Source of the DNA: Oscillospiraceae bacterium
Lineage (GTDB): Bacteria > Bacillota > Clostridia > Oscillospirales > SIG627
Length of the DNA: 56,513 nt
Assembly: GCA_015065265.1 (NCBI GenBank)
Contig: SVQQ01000010.1
Span: 1-56,513, forward strand
Reading direction: 5' to 3'
Shown: positions 1-7,105 of the stretch, one piece after another
Position numbering within the stretch: position 1 is the first letter of the stretch
How the letters are laid out: each line of letters opens with the position of its first letter
Made by a program: the position numbers and the translations under genes
The notes under the pieces: model-generated
Database searches by the model: none
What the model was told of the DNA's origin: nothing
Seen by the model: the letters and a program-made list of their open reading frames with translations, nothing else

Positions 1-2
1 AC

Positions 3-53
3 TGGTTTTCCTCTTTGTTTGGGAAAATCAAGGCGATTACTAATTTGATATAA
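3..53 (+). CDS. Possible 3' end of an upstream gene (partial)
   Basis: Frame 3 is open from the window edge to a TAA at 51-53 and gives a 16-residue tail that begins with Trp-Phe-Ser-Ser and ends with Asn-Leu-Ile. The stop overlaps the AAGGTGG ribosome binding site of the next gene, as expected for a tightly coupled upstream partner. The other two frames also close within 50 bases, so the frame choice rests on this coupling and the amphipathic tail. The product is not identified. Since an RHS remnant lies downstream, an RHS-type C-terminus is possible but unproven. Confidence 0.3.
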   Translation, partial: WFSSLFGKIKAITNLI

Positions 54-64
54 GGTGGATAAAT

Positions 65-541
65 ATGTTATACGAATTTGGGTATCACTTTCACATACTA
101 GATATATTTAAGGGCTTGTTTTTTATACTGCCTTTCTGTCTTTATCTATTTGCCAGTTGTTTCGATTCAAAAAAAATTCGTTTACTTTGCATTGTTTTCG
201 CTGTGCTTTTAACCGTTTTTTTTCTTGTTATGTTTTATGTAATGCCTATATCCTCATATATAAAAATAAAGCAAAATATTGACACCGGAAACATTTATAC
301 TGTAGAAGGCGAAGTAAGTAATTTTAGTACGCCGGAAAATGCTTACGGTGGGCATGATAGCGAATCGTTTACAATCAACAATGTGAATTTTTGCTACTAT
401 GGTACGGAAAATTATGGATATTCTAAGTTTATGTGTAATGGTGGAGTAGTAACTGGAAATGGTCAAAAATTACGTATAACATATTGTGAAAATCCTTTTA
501 CTGGTGAATTAGTAATTTGCTACATTGAAAAATCGGAATAA
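65..541 (+). CDS. Small membrane protein, unknown function
   Basis: This 158-residue protein has two hydrophobic segments (about residues 13-32 and 40-58) followed by a roughly 100-residue soluble domain that probably faces outward. The soluble domain contains several Cys, Tyr and Gly residues. The start is supported by AAGGTGG seven bases upstream, and that site overlaps the preceding stop codon. I do not recognise a family. Because it sits immediately behind a possible gene end and close to a decayed RHS gene, an immunity protein for an RHS toxin is one reading. This is inference from position only. Confidence 0.65.
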   Translation: MLYEFGYHFHILDIFKGLFFILPFCLYLFASCFDSKKIRLLCIVFAVLLTVFFLVMFYVMPISSYIKIKQNIDTGNIYTVEGEVSNFSTPENAYGGHDSESFTINNVNFCYYGTENYGYSKFMCNGGVVTGNGQKLRITYCENPFTGELVICYIEKSE

Positions 542-550
542 TTCGAGTTT

Positions 551-673
551 ACCAGCAAGCATCGCCTTTTGGGGACAAAAGGCAGTTTGTTGGGATAATC
601 CCAAGCCCTTAAAGGTTTCAGGAATATTCCTGACAAGTCTGTGTTTGGGTGACCAAACGCGATGTTTGCTGGT
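551..673. repeat. Fishbone palindrome A, four rib hairpins
   Basis: Outer arms 551-563 and 661-673 are complementary at 12 of 13 positions. Between them are four separate hairpins: 564-583 (7-bp stem), 590-604 (6 bp, loop TAA), 618-633 (6 bp, loop ATAT) and 641-660 (8 bp, GTGA tetraloop). Positions 585-589 can also pair with 634-638, and 607-615 forms a tiny apical hairpin, so two ribs lie on each side of a central spine. It starts 10 bases after the stop of the membrane protein gene. No long T-run follows, so it is not a simple terminator. No known riboswitch is recognised. Confidence 0.7.
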
Positions 674-746
674 ACATAACAATTCCGTTCCTCTATTGAT
701 AGGTTTTAATTGTTTTTTTATCTTACGGTTACAAAATTTCCTTTAA

Positions 747-793
747 GTGAGAAAACAGTTGGAGGGTATTAATCCTTTGACTGTTACTCTCAC
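747..793. other. Stem-loop upstream of the RHS remnant
   Basis: GTGAG (747-751) pairs with CTCAC (789-793), and AACAGT (754-759) pairs with ACTGTT (780-785), with a further short pairing nearer the loop. It lies between palindrome A and the RHS remnant. Its role is unknown. Apart from this stem-loop I see nothing in 674-799. Confidence 0.4.
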
Positions 794-799
794 GAAGAA

Positions 800-1357
800 G
801 GGGGCAATTATGCGTAAGGCGACATAATTGTTATTGTCTATAAGGATGCTGAAGTGGTGGCTAAGTATTCGTATGATACTTGGAAAGACTTGCTGACAGC
901 ATACAACGGGCAGTCTATCGTATATGATAAACAGGGCAATCCCACAAGTTACTTAGGACATACATTGACTTGGGAAAAGGGCAGACAGTTAAAATCTTTC
1001 GATGATATTCAGTAAACCTACAATGCAAATGGAATTAGAACTTCAAAAACCGTTGATGGTATTAAGCATACCTATACTCTTGATGGAACGAAGATTCTCC
1101 GTGAACAGTGGAATGGCAATACTTTAATTCCTCTTTACGATAACGAGGAATCGGTTTGCGGTATCCTTTACAATAACGAGCCTTATTATTTCCATAAGAA
1201 TTTGCAAGGAGACGTAATCGCTATCGTTGATGAGGATGCTGAAACTGTTGCGAATTACTCCTACGATGCTTGGGGTGTGCCTACTATTGTTCAGGATACT
1301 GTTGGTATTGCACAAATCAACCCCTTCCGTTATCGTGGTTACTACTACGATGAAGAA
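800..1357 (+). pseudogene. RHS/YD-repeat protein remnant
   Basis: Frame 2 reads typical RHS core sequence: GDxIxIV, YSYDxW, a KDLLTAYNGQ-like stretch, a YDxxGNPTSY-like stretch, NGIRTSKTVDG, YTLDGTKIL, KNLQGDVIAIVDEDA and finally INPFRYRGYYYDEE. The frame is broken by TAA at 815-817 and again by TAA at 1013-1015, where RHS proteins usually have Tyr. Homology stops abruptly at 1357, just before the usual TGLYYLQ motif. Two copies of the GDxIxIV...YSYDxW segment (818-888 and about 1208-1275) suggest that recombination joined two RHS ends. It is clearly non-functional. Confidence 0.85.
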
Positions 1358-1388
1358 GTGTCCATTTTTATGGACACTTTATTTTTTA
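1358..1388 (+). terminator. Intrinsic terminator at the RHS break point
   Basis: GTGTCCAT (1358-1365) and ATGGACAC (1370-1377) form a perfect 8-bp stem followed by TTTATTTTTT. The stem begins at the exact base where RHS homology ends. Confidence 0.7.
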
Positions 1389-1439
1389 CGTTTATTTTAC
1401 AAAAACTTGCAAAATATTCACGAAGTTTTCAAATAACTA

Positions 1440-1467
1440 TTGAAAAAACGACTTTTTTTGCTATAAT
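1440..1467 (+). promoter_or_regulatory. Promoter of prs
   Basis: TTGAAA (1440-1445), a 16-base spacer and TATAAT (1462-1467) lie 44 bases before the prs start. Confidence 0.75.
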
Positions 1468-1510
1468 ATAATTAGAAAAAAGCCGACAGGCAAAGAAACG
1501 GAGATTACAT

Positions 1511-2470
1511 ATGATTTCACACGGCAGAAACATTCAAATTTTCTGTGCAAATTCAAGTGCAGACCTTGCAAAGCGTATTGCAGGACAACTGGGACTTCCT
1601 TTGAGTCAAAGTGAGGTTAAGACTTTCTCTGACGGAGAAATAAGTGTTTCACTCTTTGACAGTGTTAGAGGAAGAGACGTATTCGTTATCCAGTCAACTA
1701 ACTCTCCTGTAAACGATAACCTTATGGAACTTCTTATCATGATTGACGCTCTCAAACGCGCAAGTGCTGGTAGAATTACCGCGGTTATCCCCTATTTTGG
1801 CTATGCTCGTCAGGACAGAAAAGCGAAATCCAGAGACCCCATCAGTGCAAAACTCGTTGCAAACCTTATCACAGTTGCAGGTGCCGACAGAGTTCTTACA
1901 ATGGACCTTCACGCTCCTCAGATTCAGGGATTCTTCGATATTCCCGTTGATAACCTTCAGGGTGCTCCCATTCTTGCAAACTATTTCCTTACACATTTTG
2001 AAAACATTGACCAGGATACAGTAGTTGTATCTCCCGACCTTGGTTCAGTTACACGTTCAAGAGCATTTGCTCAGAAATGTAATGCAACTCTTGCGGTTAT
2101 CGACAAACGCCGTGCAAGAGCAAACGTTTCCGAAGTATGTAACATTATCGGTGACGTTAAGGGTAAGAGATGTATTCTCGTTGACGATATGATTGACACT
2201 GCAGGAACTATCTGCAATGCCGCAAAGGCACTTGTTGAAATCGGCGGTGCAAAAGAAGTTTATGCTTGTGCATCACACGCTGTTTTATCGGGCGAAGCAA
2301 TCAACCGTTTCAAAGCAAGTCCTATCAAAGAAGTTATCCTTCTTGATACAGTTAAGATACCCGAAGAGAAGATGCTTGACAAGTTCACTATTCTTCCCAC
2401 AGACGACCTTTTTGCAAAGGCTATCAAGTGCATTTACGACGATCAGCCTATAAGCCTTTTATTCAACTAA
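1511..2470 (+). CDS. prs: Ribose-phosphate pyrophosphokinase
   Basis: Makes PRPP from ribose 5-phosphate and ATP for purine, pyrimidine, His, Trp and NAD synthesis in the cytosol. The 319-residue length is normal for the bacterial class I enzyme. The sequence shows the FSDGE motif near residue 40, the RQDRK ATP-binding flexible loop near 100, the DLH metal-site segment near 130, and the PRPP-binding signature VDDMIDTAGT at about 222-231. A GGAG ribosome binding site lies before the ATG, and a strong promoter lies at 1440-1467. It is followed one base later by cinA, so the two are co-transcribed. Confidence 0.97.
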   Translation: MISHGRNIQIFCANSSADLAKRIAGQLGLPLSQSEVKTFSDGEISVSLFDSVRGRDVFVIQSTNSPVNDNLMELLIMIDALKRASAGRITAVIPYFGYARQDRKAKSRDPISAKLVANLITVAGADRVLTMDLHAPQIQGFFDIPVDNLQGAPILANYFLTHFENIDQDTVVVSPDLGSVTRSRAFAQKCNATLAVIDKRRARANVSEVCNIIGDVKGKRCILVDDMIDTAGTICNAAKALVEIGGAKEVYACASHAVLSGEAINRFKASPIKEVILLDTVKIPEEKMLDKFTILPTDDLFAKAIKCIYDDQPISLLFN

Positions 2471-2471
2471 T

Positions 2472-3722
2472 ATGAGTCTGAATGCAGAGATAATCTGCGT
2501 CGGAACAGAATTGCTCCTGGGTGACGTGGTTGACACCAACTCCGTTACCATTTCAAGAGGACTTACACAACTGGGAATAAACCTGTTTCATCGTGAGACG
2601 GTCGGTGATAATCACGACCGTCTCGTTCGCGTATTAAAGTCTGCTATTGAAAGATGTGACATTGTAATTACGTCAGGTGGCCTTGGTGCAACCTGTGACG
2701 ACATAACAAAAGAGGCGGTAGCAGAAGTGATGGGCGTGGAACTGGAACTCCACGAAGAGTCCCTTGAAAGAATTAAGGACTTTTTTAGCCGACGTAATAT
2801 TACAATGACAGACAACAACGTAAAACAGGCTTTTCTTCCAAAGGGTGCAGTTGTCTTCCCAAACGATTACGGAACAGCCCCCGTTACCGCTTTGACAAAG
2901 GGTGGAAAGACGGTAATAATGTTACCCGGTCCGCCAAGGGAACTTTGTCCTATGTTTGAAGAAAAAATTATGCCTTACCTTAAAGAGAATTTCTCAAGTT
3001 CCACCATAATTTCCGACAGCCTTATGCTTTACGGAATTGGTGAAAGTGCAGTTGAGGAAAAACTCTGTGACCTGATGCGTGACTACACAAATCCCACTCT
3101 TGCCCCTTATGCAAAGATAGGGGAAGTTCAACTGAGGATTACTGCATCGGGCAAGGACGAAGAAGAGTGCCGACGTTTGATTAAGCCTTTAAAAGAAAAG
3201 GTTTTTGAGCGTGTTGGGGAGTATATTTACGGAGTTAACGTGGACAGTCTTGAAAGGGCGTTAAACTTAGATTTACGTGAAAAAGGGCTGACTGTTTCAT
3301 TTGCTGAAAGTTGTACCGGCGGACTGTGTGCAAAACGTGTAATTGATATTCCGGGTGCATCAAAGGTCATTGGTACAAGTGTTGTCACTTATTCAAGGGA
3401 AAGTAAAATGAAACTTCTCCAAATTGACAAAAATATAATTGACACCTATGGCGTAATCAGTAAAGAGTGTGCCTTCCATATGGCCAAAGGTCTTATGGCT
3501 CTGTCGGGTGCCGATATTTCGGTGTCTGTAACAGGCGTTGCCGGACCCGATACCGATGAGGGAAAAGACGTTGGCACAGTTTTTGTGGGAGTTGCATCGA
3601 AAAACGGTGTCAGAGTAAAGGAATTTAACTTTGCCAGAGGACGCCGTGAACGTGAATATATCAGGGCTCTTGCGGCAAACGCCGCCATAAACGAAGCAAG
3701 GCTTGAAGCAAAAGACTTTTGA
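2472..3722 (+). CDS. cinA: CinA family protein (NMN amidohydrolase type)
   Basis: Two-domain protein of 416 residues. An N-terminal molybdopterin-binding-like (COG1058) domain occupies about 1-170, with GTELLLGDVVDTN and a TSGGLGATCDD loop. A C-terminal CinA domain occupies about 255-410, with AESCTGG near 276 and a GVAGPD motif. Family members salvage pyridine nucleotides by deamidating NMN and were first linked to competence. The ATG begins one base after the prs stop and has no clear ribosome binding site, so translation is probably coupled. Pairing with prs fits NAD/PRPP metabolism. Confidence 0.95.
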   Translation: MSLNAEIICVGTELLLGDVVDTNSVTISRGLTQLGINLFHRETVGDNHDRLVRVLKSAIERCDIVITSGGLGATCDDITKEAVAEVMGVELELHEESLERIKDFFSRRNITMTDNNVKQAFLPKGAVVFPNDYGTAPVTALTKGGKTVIMLPGPPRELCPMFEEKIMPYLKENFSSSTIISDSLMLYGIGESAVEEKLCDLMRDYTNPTLAPYAKIGEVQLRITASGKDEEECRRLIKPLKEKVFERVGEYIYGVNVDSLERALNLDLREKGLTVSFAESCTGGLCAKRVIDIPGASKVIGTSVVTYSRESKMKLLQIDKNIIDTYGVISKECAFHMAKGLMALSGADISVSVTGVAGPDTDEGKDVGTVFVGVASKNGVRVKEFNFARGRREREYIRALAANAAINEARLEAKDF

Positions 3723-3739
3723 ACAGAATAAAAGAAATT

Positions 3740-3776
3740 CCCCACGAATAGTATTTAACAAAATCTATTTGTGGGG
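3740..3776 (+). promoter_or_regulatory. Hairpin that masks a G-rich ribosome binding site
   Basis: CCCCACGAATAG (3740-3751) pairs with CTATTTGTGGGG (3765-3776) with one mismatch. The right arm is the start of a GGGGGG tract that is the only candidate ribosome binding site for the next membrane protein. It lacks a T-run, so it is either a weak end signal for cinA or a translational switch. Confidence 0.5.
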
Positions 3777-3865
3777 GGATACTTATCAAAGCAAATAAAA
3801 AAACTCTGATAAATAAAAAATTTCGTTCTTATAAAGTAGTATTCGCCATATTTTTCACACTTCTT

Positions 3866-4393
3866 GTGTTATCGTCTTTTTTAGGTGTAAAACTGACGCA
3901 CTATTCGGGGGATAACGTTTTCTTATCCTTTGTTAAAAGAACTTTATCTCTTATGAATTTCGGCGACGTGAAGCCTGTAATAGTACTTTGTCTTGAACTG
4001 GTTTTTCTCATTCCCCTGTTTTTGTCTGGGCCTACTATATATGCCCCTGTCACCGCTTTTATAACGGTTATTCTTTACGGTTTAAGGCTTGGGGTGGGAG
4101 TTTTTGAAAAAAGTCCTTTTATAGTTATGACTCACGTTATTTTATGTGCTGTGATGGGCTACGTTTTAGTAATATACTCATCTTTTGTCACTCTGACAGG
4201 TGTTGGCATATTTACTGAAAACGAAAAGAAGGAAGGGCCTGTTCTCTTTGACGGGGTGATGTTCCGTGCAAATAAGTTCCACGGTATCTTTAACCTTCGT
4301 TTCGTTTTAAGTTACATTTTGTTTTTTTTGTTTTTTTTAGTCGTTATATTACTTGTTTCAACAATACGGATGTTTTTACTTTCACTCATTTAA
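3866..4393 (+). CDS. Multi-pass membrane protein, unknown function
   Basis: This entry begins at the in-frame GTG at 3866 and has 175 residues. The frame stays open further upstream and encodes a Lys-rich stretch followed by a plausible first membrane helix (LLVLSS lies at its end). The natural start is therefore probably near 3785, six bases after the GGGGGG tract, where only a non-standard ATC codon is found. The protein has four to five hydrophobic segments, the last being very Phe/Leu-rich (about 145-173). A YesL-like gene follows 15 bases later, so both may act together at the membrane. I do not recognise a family. Confidence 0.6.
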   Translation: MLSSFLGVKLTHYSGDNVFLSFVKRTLSLMNFGDVKPVIVLCLELVFLIPLFLSGPTIYAPVTAFITVILYGLRLGVGVFEKSPFIVMTHVILCAVMGYVLVIYSSFVTLTGVGIFTENEKKEGPVLFDGVMFRANKFHGIFNLRFVLSYILFFLFFLVVILLVSTIRMFLLSLI

Positions 4394-4408
4394 AATGAAG
4401 GAGAAAAT

Positions 4409-5380
4409 ATGAAAAAAGGATTTAAACTGTTCGACGTATCAAAGCCCGGTAAGGGTGTAAAAAAGAACAGCGGTGCAAATTTTACTTTTTTGGGATTTTT
4501 TAAATTATTAAAGAGAAAGTTTTTTGACCTTTCCAAAGTGAATTTCCTTTGGATTGTCACAAATTTCCCTCTCTTCTTTGGCTTTGTTGCATTGTCGGGG
4601 AACTTTAACATACCTTTTTCTGCTCCCGCAGACCCTCTCTACCCCATTCTCGACGGAGTTAGCAAGTTCACGAATAACCCAGGCTTTATGGCACTTTGGG
4701 GAATTTCGGGAAAGAACGTTGAAATGACTTATGCAGGGCCTGTTGCAGAGGTTTTATATGCACTGACCTTCCTTGCCATATTCACCTTTGGCTTTGCAAA
4801 TACGGGTATGGCTTACGTACTCAGAAATCACGCCCGTGAAGAATACGTAGATATGCCATCGGACTACTTTAGAACAATAAAGAAAAATTTCTTCCAGGCG
4901 TTAATTCTTGGAATTATTGATATAGTATTTTCGGCAATAATAATTTACGACCTTATCTTTTTCAGGCTTCAAGCGAATTTAGGCTTCATTTACAGTATGT
5001 TCTTTTATTTTAGTATCTTCCTTGCAATTCTTTGGGTGTTTATGCACTTTTATATGTATCAGTTGCTTGTCACCTTTAAACTATCAATTTTCAAGATACT
5101 GAAAAACTCCTTCATTTTCTCTCTTATAGGACTAAAGAGAAACTTTGTAGCCTTAATTTCCATGGCACTTGTTATAGGGCTTAACGTTTTAATTTACGTC
5201 TATTTCCTGCCACTTGGAGGACTTCTCCCCTTCTTTATTACCGTGGCTCTCGTGAACTTTATAGGCGTATATGCGGCTTACCCCAACATTAAAAAGATAA
5301 TGATTGACCCTTATTATAAATCAGATGACCATATTGAAAATACTCCCGAAGAACCTTCGGTATTTCACGATATGGGCTAA
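4409..5380 (+). CDS. YesL family (DUF624) membrane protein
   Basis: A 323-residue integral membrane protein. After a basic N-terminus there is an FFDLSKVNFLWIVTNFP segment typical of the YesL/DUF624 start, then about six membrane helices with the family motif FANTGMAYVLRNHAREE and a DYFRTIKKNF loop. YesL proteins occur in Firmicutes, often next to carbohydrate uptake genes, but their role is not established. Here the neighbours are housekeeping genes. The GGAG ribosome binding site and ATG are clear. The C-terminus is acidic and probably cytoplasmic. Confidence 0.85.
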   Translation: MKKGFKLFDVSKPGKGVKKNSGANFTFLGFFKLLKRKFFDLSKVNFLWIVTNFPLFFGFVALSGNFNIPFSAPADPLYPILDGVSKFTNNPGFMALWGISGKNVEMTYAGPVAEVLYALTFLAIFTFGFANTGMAYVLRNHAREEYVDMPSDYFRTIKKNFFQALILGIIDIVFSAIIIYDLIFFRLQANLGFIYSMFFYFSIFLAILWVFMHFYMYQLLVTFKLSIFKILKNSFIFSLIGLKRNFVALISMALVIGLNVLIYVYFLPLGGLLPFFITVALVNFIGVYAAYPNIKKIMIDPYYKSDDHIENTPEEPSVFHDMG

Positions 5381-5395
5381 GAAAAAGGAATTTTT

Positions 5396-6298
5396 ATGGA
5401 TAAATTTACACCAAGAACAGCATTTATTGCCATTATCGGTTGTCCCAACGTTGGAAAATCAACTCTCCTTAACAGATTTTTAGGCGAGAAGATTGCGGCG
5501 GTATCCAAGAAACCGCAAACTACACGTACGAGAATTACTGGAATTCTCACAAAAGAGAATACTCAGTACGTATTTCTTGACACCCCCGGTATGCACAACC
5601 CTAAAACAAAACTTGGGGACAGTATGGTGAAAGCCATTACAACAAGTGTCAGTGACGTGGACGCGGTATTGTTTGTAACCGAGGCAAAGGGAAATATGAC
5701 CTCTATTGAGGAAGGAATGCTTGAAAAACTCAAAAAAAGCAACTACCCTGTAATTCTTCTTATAAACAAATCGGATATTGCCAAAAAGGGTGACATACTC
5801 ACCACCATCGACCTGTTTTGTAAAAAGTTCGACTTCGCGGCGGTTATTCCCATCAGTGCCGAGACAGGTGACAACGTGGAAGTTATTTTCGATGAACTTG
5901 AACCTTTTATAACAGAAGGTGACTGGATGTTCCCCTCGGATATGATAACCGACCAGCCTGAAAGGGTAATTGCCGCAGAGGTTATCCGTGAAAAGATGCT
6001 CCGTCTCCTTGACGACGAAGTGCCTCACGGAACTGCGGTAGTTATCGAAGACTTCCGTGACATAAGAGGTCACCTTATCGACATAAGGGCAGAAATTTTC
6101 TGTGAAAAGCCTGGTCACAAAGGAATTATCATAGGCAAAAACGGTGCTATGATGAAGAAGATAGGAAGTTATGCAAGAGAAGACCTGGAGGCGTTTTTCG
6201 GCACGAAAGTCAACCTCAACCTTTGGGTTAAGGTCAAGGAAAACTGGCGAGACAGTATTGCAAGTATAACTAATTTCGGACTGAACTCCGATAAATAA
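5396..6298 (+). CDS. era: GTPase Era
   Basis: Ribosome assembly GTPase that binds the 3' end of 16S rRNA. Motifs seen are G1 GCPNVGKST (about residues 15-23), a switch region with TTRTRITG, G3 DTPGMH, G4 NKSD near 124, and a C-terminal KH domain with GIIIGKNGAMMKKIG around 247-261. The 300-residue length is normal. A terminator-like hairpin follows, then recO, reproducing the common Firmicutes era-recO order. Confidence 0.97.
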   Translation: MDKFTPRTAFIAIIGCPNVGKSTLLNRFLGEKIAAVSKKPQTTRTRITGILTKENTQYVFLDTPGMHNPKTKLGDSMVKAITTSVSDVDAVLFVTEAKGNMTSIEEGMLEKLKKSNYPVILLINKSDIAKKGDILTTIDLFCKKFDFAAVIPISAETGDNVEVIFDELEPFITEGDWMFPSDMITDQPERVIAAEVIREKMLRLLDDEVPHGTAVVIEDFRDIRGHLIDIRAEIFCEKPGHKGIIIGKNGAMMKKIGSYAREDLEAFFGTKVNLNLWVKVKENWRDSIASITNFGLNSDK

Positions 6299-6310
6299 AT
6301 CGAAGGTGAA

Positions 6311-6341
6311 CGGAGGGCAGGTTATGCTCTCCGTATTTTTT
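6311..6341 (+). terminator. Terminator-like hairpin between era and recO
   Basis: CGGAGGGCA (6311-6319) pairs with TGCTCTCCG (6325-6333) with one mismatch, and TATTTTTT follows. The recO start codon comes only four bases after the T-run. The left arm contains GGAGG placed four bases before an ATG (6324) that opens a nine-codon ORF, and that ORF's stop overlaps the recO start. Confidence 0.7.
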
Positions 6342-6345
6342 GAAA

Positions 6346-7095
6346 ATGTATAAAACAGTAAACGGACTTGTATTAAAAAGAACACGTTTTAACGACAGTC
6401 ACGCATATATAAAAGTTCTGACGGACACGGGCCTTTTGACTTTTTTGGCTTTTGGGGTAATGAGCCCCAAAAACAAGAATTTTTCCGCAACAGAGCCTTA
6501 CACGGTGTCCGAATTTGTACTGACTGTCAAAGGGGAAAATCTCACCTTATCACAGGCGACGACCATCAGGCACTTAATAAAACAAGGTGCGGATTTTGAG
6601 ATGCTATCCCTTGCAAACTACGTTACTTCTCTTGCCTCGGACACTGCCTTTGACGACAGTGATGCTAAAAGCATTTACTCTCTTACTTGTCTGACTCTTA
6701 ATAACATAATGCAAAAAAAGGCGGATATGGAAATCATAAAGGCAGTTTTTGAACTGAAACTTGTGTCTTCTCTTGGTTTCTACCCCGATTTTTCAAGATG
6801 CTTTGTATGTCATAGGGAAGTAGAGATTGGAAGTTTCTTAACAAGTGAGGGCGCTCCCATTTGTGACAAATGTAACGTCACAAAAGAATTAAAAGGAATA
6901 CCTGTGACGAAATCTTTACTGTCTAATATGGAAAAACTTCTCGAAATGCCTGACCGTCAGGCTTTTGGCATACGTTTTTCAGACCCCCTTTTACAAAGTT
7001 CCTTTACTTTAATTGCAGAGAATTTTTCCACTGAGTGTCTGGACTGTGGGACAGATGCGCTACGTTATTATAAAGAAAATATCAAAAACTTTTAA
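6346..7095 (+). CDS. recO: DNA repair protein RecO
   Basis: Recombination mediator that loads RecA with RecF/RecR and anneals single strands. The N-terminal OB-fold begins MYKTVNGLVLKRT, matching the usual RecO start, and is followed by a helical C-terminal domain with a zinc site CFVC (about 153-156) and CDKC (about 173-176). Aligning the N-terminus favours the ATG at 6346 over the TTG two codons earlier. There is no ribosome binding site directly before it. Translation may depend on the nine-codon ORF at 6324-6353 that overlaps its start. Length (249 residues) is normal. Confidence 0.93.
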   Translation: MYKTVNGLVLKRTRFNDSHAYIKVLTDTGLLTFLAFGVMSPKNKNFSATEPYTVSEFVLTVKGENLTLSQATTIRHLIKQGADFEMLSLANYVTSLASDTAFDDSDAKSIYSLTCLTLNNIMQKKADMEIIKAVFELKLVSSLGFYPDFSRCFVCHREVEIGSFLTSEGAPICDKCNVTKELKGIPVTKSLLSNMEKLLEMPDRQAFGIRFSDPLLQSSFTLIAENFSTECLDCGTDALRYYKENIKNF

Positions 7096-7105
7096 AGGAT
7101 AAATA

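Noticed and set aside
525..746. 73-residue ORF over palindrome A
   Set aside because: It consists of translated hairpin arms, begins inside the preceding gene and lacks a ribosome binding site.
5480..6385. Long antisense ORF opposite era
   Set aside because: It mirrors era codon structure, has no ribosome binding site and has no recognisable domain. era itself is certain.
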